Positions 36,818 through 45,521 of a DNA stretch of 64,000 nt are shown here, in pieces (position 1 is the stretch's first letter; each line of letters begins with the position of its first letter). Both the position numbers and the translations under genes were made by a program. Source of the stretch: Microbulbifer sp. VAAF005 (GTDB lineage: Bacteria; Pseudomonadota; Gammaproteobacteria; Pseudomonadales; Cellvibrionaceae); NCBI RefSeq assembly GCF_030012985.1, contig NZ_CP120233.1, forward strand, positions 3,653,001 through 3,717,000, in the 5' to 3' direction. Below the pieces are notes generated by a model. The model had not been told where the DNA came from. It worked only from the letters and a program-made list of their open reading frames with translations, and did no database searches.

Positions 36818-37544
36818 AGCACAATTCCTTCATTCTCATTATCGTCGGCTGATTCTACCCCAGATTTTGCGCGACCGACTCCCTCGAGCTGCTTTGCCTT
36901 TATATATTTTGAGTTTCCGCTGTTGACATGATGAACCGAACGGTTCAAGATGTTCTGCATAGATTGTGGAAAGAGCTATAACCACAGAACAATGAGGGCT
37001 GCAGGAGGTTCTCAAGGTTTTCACGAGACTGGGTGATACAGAAGGTGATACTGATTGGTCATAGGTTGGAAATAATTAGAGATGTTTAATTTGTCGAGCC
37101 CCCTAATTATTTCTTAGAGGATAATTAACGAGTTAATTTATAGTGATAATAATAGGCAGGTTACTAATATATCTGTATATCCCAGGTATATATAAATAAT
37201 TATTATATTTATTGTTAGATTTACGACACTGTAAATTAGGTAACGTCTTAACTCGGCGGCTCTCTCGCGGTCGCCCCTGTGTTGGGGAAAGGTAAGCTTT
37301 TCCTGATAGTTGGCTACCATTAATTACAAAGAAGTGGTTCTTATAGCGCCTAAAGCGATAGCTTTTAATTGATGTCTCGGTCATATTTATGGTTTGGCTG
37401 ATTGCATTAGTGTGCCTTTTTATCAAATTTTGTAGCTGATTTTATATTGGCTACTACGGGATTCTGTGGCCGTAAGTAAATACTCATTTGCTTAGGTTGT
37501 TGATTCATTATTTTTCTATCAAGTTGTTTGAAGGAGCTGATTTA
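36818..37544. other. 727-base gap before the RND gene
   Basis: Holds the operator above and a short plus-strand frame at 36950-37036 (M-F-C-I-D-C-G-K-S-Y-N) that is too short to call. The minus-strand frame at 37133-37426 is AT-rich with no recognisable content. The promoter of the RND cluster is probably near its 3' end. Confidence 0.4.
36923..36958 (+). promoter_or_regulatory. promoter with TetR-like operator
   Basis: TTGACA at 36923 is followed by the 16-base inverted repeat TGAACCG-AA-CGGTTCA (36932-36947) lying in the -35/-10 spacer; CAAGAT at 36946 is a poor -10. This is the usual placement for a TetR-type repressor site. The nearest TetR gene is at 41962, at the far end of the RND cluster; a link is inference. 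No good gene follows within 600 bases on the plus strand. Confidence 0.5.
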
Positions 37545-39902
37545 ATGTCATCCCCCCAATTACCTTCGAATTGGGTCAGCCGTTATGCGGATTGGCTTAT
37601 TCGATATCGATGGTTGGTAGCCATTGGCGCACTACTGTTAGCCTTCTTTGCTGCAAGCGGAGCAAGATTTCTGGGATTCAATAATGACTACCAGGCATTC
37701 TTTAGTAAATCTAATCCGCAGTTACAGGCCTATGAGCAAATCCAGCGCACTTATACCAAGAATGACAATATTCTGTTTGCGGTAGTGCCTAAAGATGGCA
37801 ATGCCTTTTCCAATGATGCCCTGGCAGCCGTAGAGGAGATGACCGAGAAATCCTGGTTGTTACCCTATGCGCTGCGGGTGGATTCAATCACCAACTTCCA
37901 GCACACCATTGCCGAGGAAGATGACCTCCTGGTACAGGACTTGGTGGAAAATGCCAGCAATTTAGATGCAGAAACCCTGGCCTCTATCAAGGCTGTAGCG
38001 CTGGCAGATCCCACCTTGAAGGAGCGCCTGGTAAATAGTGATGGTTCCGTTACAGGGATAAGTATCACCTTCCAGCTTCCACAAAAATCCATGCATGAAA
38101 CCCCTGAAGCGGCTGAAGCTGCAAAGGCATTGATGGAAGAGATTGAAGCAAAATACGATGTAGAGGTCTATGCGACCGGTATTATTTTACTGAGTAATGC
38201 ATTTTTTGAAGCCTCTCAGTCAGATATGAGCACCTTAGTTCCGCTCATGTACCTGGTGATTATTGCAGTTGTATTTTTGTTGGTGCGGAGCTTCAGTGCG
38301 ACTTTTGCAGCGCTGTTGGTTATCGTCTTCTCCATGGCTGCAGGCATGGGTTTGGCCGGTTTTATAGGTGTTAAATTGACACCACCCTCCGCTTCTGCGC
38401 CCACCATTATCATGACTCTCGCAGTGGCGGACTCGATACATATATTGGTGAGTTTGTTCGCTGCAATGCGCCGTGGACTCAGCAAGCACGATGCAATTAA
38501 AGAGAGCTTGCAGCTCAACATGGGGCCTGTGTTCTTAACTTCGATCACTACCGCAATTGGCTTCCTGTCGATGAACTTTTCCGATGCGCCTCCCTTCCAC
38601 GATCTGGGTAATATTACCGCGATGGGTGTGATGGTGGCCTTCTTCTTATCGGTTACCTTACTGCCTGCATTGATGGCGATACTACCAGCCAGGAGTCGCG
38701 CTAGTGAATCCAAAATTGGACGCTCCATGGATACTCTGGGAGATTTTGTGATTCGCCGCCAGCGCCCGATATTACTCGCGGGAGTCATTGTCTCGTTGGG
38801 ATTATTGGCAATGATTCCAAACAATGAGATTAATGATGACTTTGTTGGTTACTTTGATGAATCTGTGGAGTTTCGAACCGATTCAGATTATATCAATGAC
38901 AACCTCTCTGGTATTTACCAGCTGATTTACTCGATCGAATCCGGTGACAACAATGGTGTCAGCAATCCGGAGTTTCTTGCAAATCTGGAGCGTTTCACTG
39001 AGTGGATGCAGGCCCAGCCTGGCGTGCGCCATGTCAATACTATTGGCGATACTTTCAAGCGCTTGAACAAAAATCTGCATGCTGACGATCCTGCCTACTA
39101 CAGGTTGCCTGAAGACCAGGAATTGGCAGCCCAGTATTTGTTACTGTACGAGCTGTCTCTCCCCTATGGCTTGGATTTAAATAATCAGCTGAATGTGGCT
39201 AAGTCGTCGACGCAGATTGTTGTAACTCTCGACAATCTCAAGTCGAAAGAACTTAAAGCGGTAGCGGATGCCGGCAGTAATTGGCTGGAGAAAAACATTG
39301 GTGTAACTGCCTATGGTGTAGGTCCGGCGATAATGTTTGCCAATATTGCCGAGCGCAATATGGAGGGCATGTTGGTGGGCACTCTGGTTGCGCTGGTATT
39401 AATTTCTGCACTGATTGGTATTGCCCTGCGCAGTGTCAAACTCGGTTTCTTAAGCTTAATTCCCAACTTGTTACCTGCCGGTCTGGCATTTGGCCTCTGG
39501 GGTGCACTGGTAGCTGAAGTCAATGTGGCTGTCACTATGGTGACCGGTATGGCTCTGGGTATTGTCGTAGATGACACAGTGCACTTCCTCAGTAAATACC
39601 TGCGCCAGCGCCGTGCAGGCTACAACGTGGAGGACGGACTGCGTTACGCCTTCTCTTCAGTGGGTGTAGCGATAGTTGTGACCTCAGTCATTCTGATTGC
39701 CGGGTTTATGGTGTTGGCCCAGTCCTCCTTCGGTATGAATTCTTCCATGGCACTTCTGACCGCAATTTGCATTTTGATGGCCTTGCTGGCGGATTTCCTA
39801 CTTCTTCCGATTCTCTTGATGAAGCTCGATGCCAAGGCCTACGACCCCGCTATTACCTCTATTGAAAATAAGGAGAAAAACTATGCAACCCAGCCGCTCT
39901 AA
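37545..39902 (+). CDS. RND superfamily (MMPL-type) exporter
   Basis: 785 residues. One N-terminal membrane helix (about 25-47) is followed by a periplasmic loop starting 'NNDYQAFFSKSNPQL', then five helices, a second loop ('NDDFVGYFDESVEFR') and five more, giving the 12-helix duplicated RND layout. It lacks the long loops of tripartite drug pumps, so it fits the MMPL/HAE-3 branch that handles lipids and hydrophobic molecules. AAGGAG eight bases before the ATG at 37545 decides the start. The last 20 bases overlap the next gene, implying translational coupling. Confidence 0.88.
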   Translation: MSSPQLPSNWVSRYADWLIRYRWLVAIGALLLAFFAASGARFLGFNNDYQAFFSKSNPQLQAYEQIQRTYTKNDNILFAVVPKDGNAFSNDALAAVEEMTEKSWLLPYALRVDSITNFQHTIAEEDDLLVQDLVENASNLDAETLASIKAVALADPTLKERLVNSDGSVTGISITFQLPQKSMHETPEAAEAAKALMEEIEAKYDVEVYATGIILLSNAFFEASQSDMSTLVPLMYLVIIAVVFLLVRSFSATFAALLVIVFSMAAGMGLAGFIGVKLTPPSASAPTIIMTLAVADSIHILVSLFAAMRRGLSKHDAIKESLQLNMGPVFLTSITTAIGFLSMNFSDAPPFHDLGNITAMGVMVAFFLSVTLLPALMAILPARSRASESKIGRSMDTLGDFVIRRQRPILLAGVIVSLGLLAMIPNNEINDDFVGYFDESVEFRTDSDYINDNLSGIYQLIYSIESGDNNGVSNPEFLANLERFTEWMQAQPGVRHVNTIGDTFKRLNKNLHADDPAYYRLPEDQELAAQYLLLYELSLPYGLDLNNQLNVAKSSTQIVVTLDNLKSKELKAVADAGSNWLEKNIGVTAYGVGPAIMFANIAERNMEGMLVGTLVALVLISALIGIALRSVKLGFLSLIPNLLPAGLAFGLWGALVAEVNVAVTMVTGMALGIVVDDTVHFLSKYLRQRRAGYNVEDGLRYAFSSVGVAIVVTSVILIAGFMVLAQSSFGMNSSMALLTAICILMALLADFLLLPILLMKLDAKAYDPAITSIENKEKNYATQPL

Positions 39903-40698
39903 AAAACCGTTTTTGACGCGGGCCCTAGCAGGTGCCCTGGCTCTGGCAGCTTTCTCAGTTTCTGCCAGTGAATTGGACCTGGCCGCAGAAAAAGGTTTGG
40001 AAATTGCCAAGGAGGCGGACCGCCGCGACTTGGGATTCGGCGATCTCAGCAACAGCCTTACAATGACCCTGCGCAATAAATATGGTGAGGAGAGTGTGCG
40101 GGCTATGCGTACCAAAACTCTGGAGCAGGAAAATGACGGGGATAAATCCCTGGTGGTTTTTGACAACCCTCGGGATGTAAAGGGCACAGCATTTTTGTCC
40201 TTTACCCATAAAGTGGGCTCCGATGACCAGTGGCTCTATTTACCTGCTTTAAAGCGAGTAAAGCGTATTTCCTCCAGCAACAAGTCTGGACCATTTATGG
40301 GTAGTGAATTCTCCTATGAGGATATTGCCTCACAAGAGGTGGAGAAATACACCTACAAATTTTTGCGCAACGAGTCTTTCGATGGCCGCGATCACTTTGT
40401 TCTGGAGTTGGACCCGGTTGATCCTAAATCCGGTTATTCCATTCAACATCTTTGGATTGATACAGAGGAGTACCGCGCATGGAGAACGGATTACTATGAC
40501 CGAAAAGGGGACCTGATGAAGACCCTCACGGTTTCCGACTACAACCAGTACGGCGATCAATATTGGCGTGCTAATAAAATGGAAATGGTTAATCACCAGA
40601 CCGGTAAATCTACTGAGTTGTTGTACGGCGACTGGGTATTTGGCAATGGTTTTACCGATCGCGACTTCACCAAAAATAGTCTCTCCAGGGCGAAATAG
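39883..40698 (+). CDS. periplasmic LolA-like outer-membrane lipoprotein-sorting protein
   Basis: 271 residues with a signal peptide (cleavage near V-S-A-S). The mature protein shows 'LTMTLRNKYGEESVRAMRTK', 'DNPRDVKGTAFLSFTHK', 'QWLYLPALKRVKRISSSNKSGPFMGSEFSYEDI' and 'IQHLWIDTEEYRAWRTDYYD'. These are signatures of the LolA-like family commonly found beside RND/MMPL exporters. The half-open beta-barrel fold would carry a lipid through the periplasm. It starts inside the RND gene behind AAGGAG, so the two are made together. Confidence 0.85.
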   Translation: MQPSRSKKPFLTRALAGALALAAFSVSASELDLAAEKGLEIAKEADRRDLGFGDLSNSLTMTLRNKYGEESVRAMRTKTLEQENDGDKSLVVFDNPRDVKGTAFLSFTHKVGSDDQWLYLPALKRVKRISSSNKSGPFMGSEFSYEDIASQEVEKYTYKFLRNESFDGRDHFVLELDPVDPKSGYSIQHLWIDTEEYRAWRTDYYDRKGDLMKTLTVSDYNQYGDQYWRANKMEMVNHQTGKSTELLYGDWVFGNGFTDRDFTKNSLSRAK

Positions 40699-40709
40699 GG
40701 ATTGCGCCC

Positions 40710-41894
40710 ATGGTAAACCAAAAAATACTCGCTCTGTTGCCACTATTGGCAGCATTGAGTCATACGGCTTGGGCAAATGAGTTGAGTGGTTATGCGGGCC
40801 TGGAGGCCCGCGCGTTCACCACAGACCCTTTGGATTCAGCACAAAGTGATGCCGGTCTTTCTGCGTCTTTAAATCTCGAGTACTACCGGGATTTTGACGA
40901 TGGAAACCAGCGTGTTGTGGCCAGTGTCTTTGGGCGCTGGGACAGTGAAGATAGCGATCGCAATCACGCGGACCTCGGCGAGCTTTACTGGTGGAAAGCT
41001 TACGATAGTTTCGAGCTCTACGCAGGGGTACGCAAGGTGTTTTGGGGGGTTACTGAAACCGTGCACTTGGTGGATGTGATTAACCAGGATGATGCACTGG
41101 AAAATATCGACAGTGAAGACAAGTTGGGCCAGCCCATGATTAATCTCCTGATGGAGCGTGACTGGGGAACACTGGAGGTGTACGGTTTACCGGGTTTTCG
41201 CGAGCGTCAGTTTGCCGGCCGGGAAGGGCGATTGCGTGCACCACTGCCGGTGGATGAGGATGCTGCGGTCTATCAATCTGACCGGGAAGAGAAGCACATA
41301 GATTGGGCCTTGCGTTACAGCCATGTACTTGGAGATTGGGACCTGGGCCTCAGCCATTTTTCCGGCACTAATCGGGATCCATTATTATTGCTTACGGAAG
41401 ATGGCTTGCTTGCGCCTTACTATGCACAGATCGATCAGACAGGTGTGGACATCCAAACTACCCGTGGAGATTGGTTGTGGAAGTTTGAAGCTATTTCATT
41501 TAAACCTCGCGGTGAAGATCGTCAGACAGCGGCTGTCGGCGGTTTCGAATATACATTTTATAGTATTGGCGAAACGGTCTCAGATCTTGGGGTATTCATG
41601 GAGTATCAATTTGATGATCGTACCGGACCTTGGTCCACGGCCAGTCAAAATGACATTGCGATAGGTGCACGATACGCTCTAAATAATACCCAGGATACGG
41701 AGCTTTTATTTGCCGTAAGTACCGATTTGGATAACGGTAGTCGTTTTTCCAATCTGGAACTGACCCACCGACTAAATGACCGCTGGTTAATGGAAGTGGA
41801 AGCGCGTTTTTTCGGTAATGCCGATGAAGACGATCCCACTTACAGTTTGCGCAACGACGACTACTTTCAGTTGGAATTACGTCGCTATTTTTAA
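40710..41894 (+). CDS. outer-membrane beta-barrel protein
   Basis: 394 residues with a signal peptide (A-W-A-N). Alternating polar/aromatic strands and a C-terminal '…FQLELRRYF' ending in Phe mark a porin-like outer-membrane barrel; 'ELYAGVRKVFWGVTETVHLVDVINQDD' resembles DUF1302/alginate-export-like barrels. It begins 11 bases after the LolA-like gene. Together with the RND permease it would give an inner membrane to outer membrane path. Cargo unknown. Confidence 0.82.
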   Translation: MVNQKILALLPLLAALSHTAWANELSGYAGLEARAFTTDPLDSAQSDAGLSASLNLEYYRDFDDGNQRVVASVFGRWDSEDSDRNHADLGELYWWKAYDSFELYAGVRKVFWGVTETVHLVDVINQDDALENIDSEDKLGQPMINLLMERDWGTLEVYGLPGFRERQFAGREGRLRAPLPVDEDAAVYQSDREEKHIDWALRYSHVLGDWDLGLSHFSGTNRDPLLLLTEDGLLAPYYAQIDQTGVDIQTTRGDWLWKFEAISFKPRGEDRQTAAVGGFEYTFYSIGETVSDLGVFMEYQFDDRTGPWSTASQNDIAIGARYALNNTQDTELLFAVSTDLDNGSRFSNLELTHRLNDRWLMEVEARFFGNADEDDPTYSLRNDDYFQLELRRYF

Positions 41895-41923
41895 AGGTTA
41901 ATTCTCACAGGAATACCCCCATT

Positions 41924-41963
41924 CCCACTCCAAAGAGGTAAGAAGTTTTGGAGTGGGCTTTTT
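41924..41963. terminator. bidirectional terminator between barrel gene and tetR
   Basis: CCCACTCCAAA pairs perfectly with TTTGGAGTGGG (11 bp, 12-base loop), followed by CTTTTTA on the plus strand. Confidence 0.85.
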
Positions 41964-42555
41964 AGGGAAGCGTATATAGATCCAGAATATTAGCTAATTG
42001 TTGGTAACTACGCTTGCCCGCGATATTATTACCCATGGCTTTGTTAAAGGTAGCAATGCCACGGTTTACTGCCATGATCAATGCCGCCAGACCGGCACAA
42101 TCAGTTTCTGGTTTCAATTGGCCATCTTCTACTGCCTGGCGCATGCGAGACTCAAGGCGTTCCAGTATTTCATTCAGACCCTTAGCTACTAAGTCTGCTA
42201 GGAATCCCTCACTGGCACCAACTTCCATTGCTGCCATGGTAGCGATACAGCCCTCAGGCGTTTCAGAGGATTCCATTCCAGCTTGGAACATCTCTAACAG
42301 GTTGCTCATAGCCGTACGAAAGTCGGGGTGGTCCAGAGTTTTCAGGCCGTCACGGGTATACTTTGAGTGAAAATGCTCCAAACAACGACCATATAGCTCT
42401 TCTTTACTGTGGAAAGAGTTATAGATACTGGATTTGTTCAGCCCCATGGCCGATTCAAGATCTGACAAGGAAGTAGCTTTGTAGCCTTTCTCCCAGAAAA
42501 CGAGCATGGCCTTGTCTAGTACTTCTACCTCGTCAAATTGCTTGCGCCCACTCAT
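41962..42555 (-). CDS. TetR family transcriptional regulator
   Basis: 197 residues. The N-terminal HTH is clear: 'VLDKAMLVFWEKGYKATSLSDLESAMGLNKSSIYNSFHSKEELY'. The C-terminal part matches TetR proteins of the 'GCIATMAAMEVGASEGFL' type, which sense small hydrophobic or electrophilic ligands. It lies convergent to the RND/LolA-like/barrel genes. It may act on the inverted repeat at 36932, the only TetR-like palindrome I noticed; no site is seen at its own promoter. Confidence 0.88.
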   Translation of the reverse strand: MSGRKQFDEVEVLDKAMLVFWEKGYKATSLSDLESAMGLNKSSIYNSFHSKEELYGRCLEHFHSKYTRDGLKTLDHPDFRTAMSNLLEMFQAGMESSETPEGCIATMAAMEVGASEGFLADLVAKGLNEILERLESRMRQAVEDGQLKPETDCAGLAALIMAVNRGIATFNKAMGNNIAGKRSYQQLANILDLYTLP

Positions 42556-42896
42556 TTATCGTTACCAAACCTCAAAAAAATGATAGTGACACATCAATCT
42601 GGGGTGGGCAAGGCGAGAGGGGGAGAGTCTAGAAAGTATAGGGATAAATGGCTTTTGGAATGAACAATCCAGCGGATTTACCGGTACATGAATAGGTGGT
42701 CAGCTTATTTTGTACAAAGGTCTGGTTCTGACTAATGGGCCCCTTTTAACTGGGTACTCAAAGCCTTTGCTATAAGTGACTAGCTCGTCTTAATCTTTGA
42801 CTGTTGTGTCCCCGAGGTTACCTGATTACGGTTCTTAAAAATAGACAATTATTCTATGATTTCGGCCGCGAATGAATAGAGAAGGAATAGGAAATT
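42556..42896. other. intergenic gap, no gene seen
   Basis: Nothing beyond presumed divergent promoters for tetR and the small gene at 42897. Confidence 0.5.
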
Positions 42897-43160
42897 ATGG
42901 GTATTTTTGATAAAGCCAAGGAACTCGGTGAAAGGGTCAATGAGTCCGTAACCGCTTTTAGCAGTGATGAAGTAATAGCCAATACCGTTATCAAAGCGGT
43001 TGAGAAGCAGGAGAAGGTGAATGCCATTCTCAAAGCCAGGGGGTGCAATTATCGTGTTGCGGACATCGATCTGGGGATGGGCATTCCACCAACGGTGACT
43101 TTTGGGGTGAGGCGAGTTGATGTGCTGGCAGAAAAAAGGCTGATGAAAATGGTGTCATGA
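42897..43160 (+). CDS. small protein of unknown function
   Basis: 87 residues beginning 'GIFDKAKELGERVNESV', an amphipathic helix, then a short alpha/beta part ending 'VTFGVRRVDVLAEKRLMK'. TAGGAAA six to eight bases before the ATG is a fair ribosome-binding site. No signal peptide, no recognised family. Codon use looks genuine. Confidence 0.65.
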   Translation: MGIFDKAKELGERVNESVTAFSSDEVIANTVIKAVEKQEKVNAILKARGCNYRVADIDLGMGIPPTVTFGVRRVDVLAEKRLMKMVS

Positions 43161-43252
43161 CTTCACCCGCGTCTGAAGAATCCGCCTTATAGTTACCGAC
43201 TCTCTAAATGATGGTTCCGGAAATTTTATAAAGCGATATTGGAATAAACATT

Positions 43253-43564
43253 ATGAAAATAGTGCGTAGCAGAGATTTTACCGGTAGTAAGCCCTGGGAA
43301 TCGCAACTTATCGCAAATATGAACGGGATTACCACTAAACTGCATTGGACTAATAAACCTTATATTTGGCATATCAATGATGGCCAGGAAGTCTTCGCTG
43401 TTCTCGATGGTCATGTAGAAATGTTTTACAAAGTGGCAGGTAGAACCGAATCGGAACTTCTTGGACCTGGTGATATATTCCACGCTTCTGAGGGCACGGA
43501 ACATGTAGCTCATCCTGTTGGTGAGGCTCGCATTCTGGTTGTGGAATCTGAGGAAAGTGTCTAA
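43253..43564 (+). CDS. cupin-domain protein
   Basis: 103-residue single-domain cupin: the first motif 'WHINDGQEVFAVLDGHVEM' and second 'LLGPGDIFHASEGTEHVAHP' supply the usual metal ligands (one motif has His/Glu in slightly altered spacing). Small cupins of this sort are often isomerases or sensors; no substrate can be inferred. It stands 92 bases after the previous small gene and may share its message. Confidence 0.85.
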   Translation: MKIVRSRDFTGSKPWESQLIANMNGITTKLHWTNKPYIWHINDGQEVFAVLDGHVEMFYKVAGRTESELLGPGDIFHASEGTEHVAHPVGEARILVVESEESV

Positions 43565-43892
43565 GTTGGTTTTCCTTTCTTAGAAATTAATTAATGTGGT
43601 TATCTTATCAAGAAATAGTCATCAATTTGATGGCTTGGATAAGCATTTTGCAATGTTGATTTTGTAACAGTTGAGCATGTCGGAATTTGTCGATTTACTG
43701 TCATTTTAATACCACTATTGGTGAGAGTAATTCGTTAGTATAAAAAGCTATTCAACCTTCCATATATGAAGCTTATACAGATTTTATGTAGTCATTTTCT
43801 GTTGGGATAACTTCCTTTGTGTAGGGAGGTTGAGCGAGAAATTAAGAGTAATAAGCTTCAAAAATTATTTAGCGAACAAGGAGGGAGCTGGG

Positions 43893-44201
43893 ATGTTGGA
43901 GTTAAGGCCGAACTGTGAGAATTGCGATAAAGATCTACCGCCAAACTCGGAAGAGGCGATGATATGTACTTACGAATGTACTTTCTGCCAGCCCTGTGTC
44001 GAGACATTACTCAGTAACGTCTGCCCTAACTGTGGCGGTAATTTTTGCCCCCGCCCCATTCGGCCCCAGGTTGCGCGGCGTAGTGGTGTGGGTATTAGCT
44101 ATCAACCGGCCTCACAGAAGCGAGTCAATACTCGATTTAGTAAAGATGAAATCTGCTCGTTTACCGATAGCGTGAAAAATATCCCCCCCGCTGATCGCTA
44201 A
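43893..44201 (+). CDS. DUF1272 zinc-ribbon protein
   Basis: 102 residues. The first 60 form the DUF1272 domain: 'MLELRPNCENCDKDLPP', then C-T-Y-E-C-T-F-C-x-x-C and C-P-N-C-G-G, Cys pairs for zinc. The family starts exactly at 'MLEL', and GGAGGGAG lies just before that ATG, so 43893 is preferred to the upstream in-frame start at 43830. The C-terminal 40 residues are basic and unstructured. Function unknown. Confidence 0.85.
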   Translation: MLELRPNCENCDKDLPPNSEEAMICTYECTFCQPCVETLLSNVCPNCGGNFCPRPIRPQVARRSGVGISYQPASQKRVNTRFSKDEICSFTDSVKNIPPADR

Positions 44202-44392
44202 AACAAAGTGACTGAAAGTTGCAGGTTGGTTTTCTGTTGCGAGGTTTATCGAGCTTATCTGGGTCATGCATGGGGTTATGCGGTTTTTTTATAGGGTGAG
44301 TTGTCCTCTGTAGTAAGCTTTGGGGCTGGCAATATTTTGCCTGACGCCTTAAGTTATATCGCCTTTTTTAGGGGGAAGTTAGAAGGATAACT

Positions 44393-45355
44393 ATGACGAG
44401 TATCGTAGCGGATATCGGTGGGACCAATGCCCGATTTGCCATCGCCAAGCCTGTAGCAGAGGGTTACCAGCTGGAAGAACTCAAAGTCGTTGATTGCCAA
44501 CGCTTCGAGGGGTTTGATGCAGCACTACAACACTGGCTCGATGGATTAAACCAGCCGCGTCCGGAAAAGGCGTGTATTGCAGCAGCCGGTCCGCTGGAGA
44601 TGACTCCAACTGGTGGAAAGGTTTATATGACCAATCTGGGCTGGACTATTGACGCTGGGGAGCTGGCTCAAGAGTTTAGCTTTCCCCATTTAGAGCTGAT
44701 CAATGATTTTGCCGCCTTGGCTCAGTCTCTGCCCCGTCTGGCCGAATCAGATTACCAGGTGCTGCGCGATACTCCCCGGCAGGCAGGTGCCCCTATGGCG
44801 GTGCTCGGTCCCGGAACCGGCCTCGGTGTTGCCGGGCTGGCTGAAGCTGATGGCCGATACCATGTGCTGGCGGGAGAGGGTGGGCATGCCAACCTGACAG
44901 TCTCCACTGAGCGTGAATTGCAGTTGCTGCAAATCCTGATGAAAACCCAGTTACCCGTTTTCAATGAATGGGTTTTGTCGGGCAATGGGCTGGTTAATCT
45001 CTATCGCGCAGTTTGCGAGCTGAACGGAGAGATCGCTGAGGACCTGACGCCCCCCGATATTAGCGCCCGTGGCCTTGAAGGTTCAGATCCGCTGTGCCGT
45101 GAAGCTCTGATAGATTTCCTCAATTTCCTCGGCAGTGCGGCCGGAGATGCGGCTTTGTATATGGGCGCTCGTGGTGGGGTATTTTTGGGCGGTGGTATAC
45201 TGCCCAGGATCGCTGAACTGCTACCTGAGAGCGAGTTTGAGCAGCGTTTCCTGACGAAAGGGCGTGTCGCTCAATGGATGGAGGCCGTTCCGGTATACGC
45301 GTTGAACGCGGGTTATCAGGCCTTGATTGGCGCTGCAGTACAGCTTGAGGGGTAA
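44393..45355 (+). CDS. glk: glucokinase
   Basis: 320-residue bacterial glucokinase of the Glk (group A) type. The ATP-binding 'VADIGGTNARFAIA' opens the protein; 'LINDFAALAQSLP' (catalytic Asp), 'LGPGTGLGVAGL' and 'GEGGHANL' follow, with 'GGVFLGGGILPR' near the end. Makes glucose 6-phosphate. It precedes a TonB receptor with a CRP-type site and lies in the same window as an amylase, in keeping with glucan use. Confidence 0.94.
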   Translation: MTSIVADIGGTNARFAIAKPVAEGYQLEELKVVDCQRFEGFDAALQHWLDGLNQPRPEKACIAAAGPLEMTPTGGKVYMTNLGWTIDAGELAQEFSFPHLELINDFAALAQSLPRLAESDYQVLRDTPRQAGAPMAVLGPGTGLGVAGLAEADGRYHVLAGEGGHANLTVSTERELQLLQILMKTQLPVFNEWVLSGNGLVNLYRAVCELNGEIAEDLTPPDISARGLEGSDPLCREALIDFLNFLGSAAGDAALYMGARGGVFLGGGILPRIAELLPESEFEQRFLTKGRVAQWMEAVPVYALNAGYQALIGAAVQLEG

Positions 45356-45409
45356 TTGCCTGGTACTTTTGTTGGGTTATGGCCTGACAAACGTGTATTA
45401 AATTACACC

Positions 45410-45425
45410 TGTGATTGATCTCACA
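45410..45425. promoter_or_regulatory. CRP/Vfr-type binding site
   Basis: TGTGA-TTGATC-TCACA, a perfect match to the TGTGA-N6-TCACA consensus, 97 bases before the TonB-receptor start and 55 after the glk stop. It most likely activates the receptor gene when cAMP is high. Confidence 0.8.
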
Positions 45426-45437
45426 CTTTTTCCCGTC

Positions 45438-45457
45438 TCCTCCCCCTCGGGGGAGGA
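45438..45457 (+). promoter_or_regulatory. very stable GC hairpin in the TonB-receptor leader
   Basis: TCCTCCCCC-TC-GGGGGAGGA, nine perfect pairs. The 3' arm is an SD-like GGGGGAGG followed by ATGTT. No T-run, so not a usual terminator; it could stall ribosomes or protect RNA. A similar GGGAGGATGTT with a GC stem stands before the amylase gene (58223-58240). Confidence 0.5.
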
Positions 45458-45521
45458 TGTTATGGATTAGGGGCCGCCCTAGGATGCAGGGTCTCAACAT
45501 AACGATAAGTCCAGGGAGAAG

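Noticed and set aside
37133..37426. 97-codon minus-strand frame before the RND gene
   Set aside because: AT-driven composition, no ribosome-binding site, no recognisable content.
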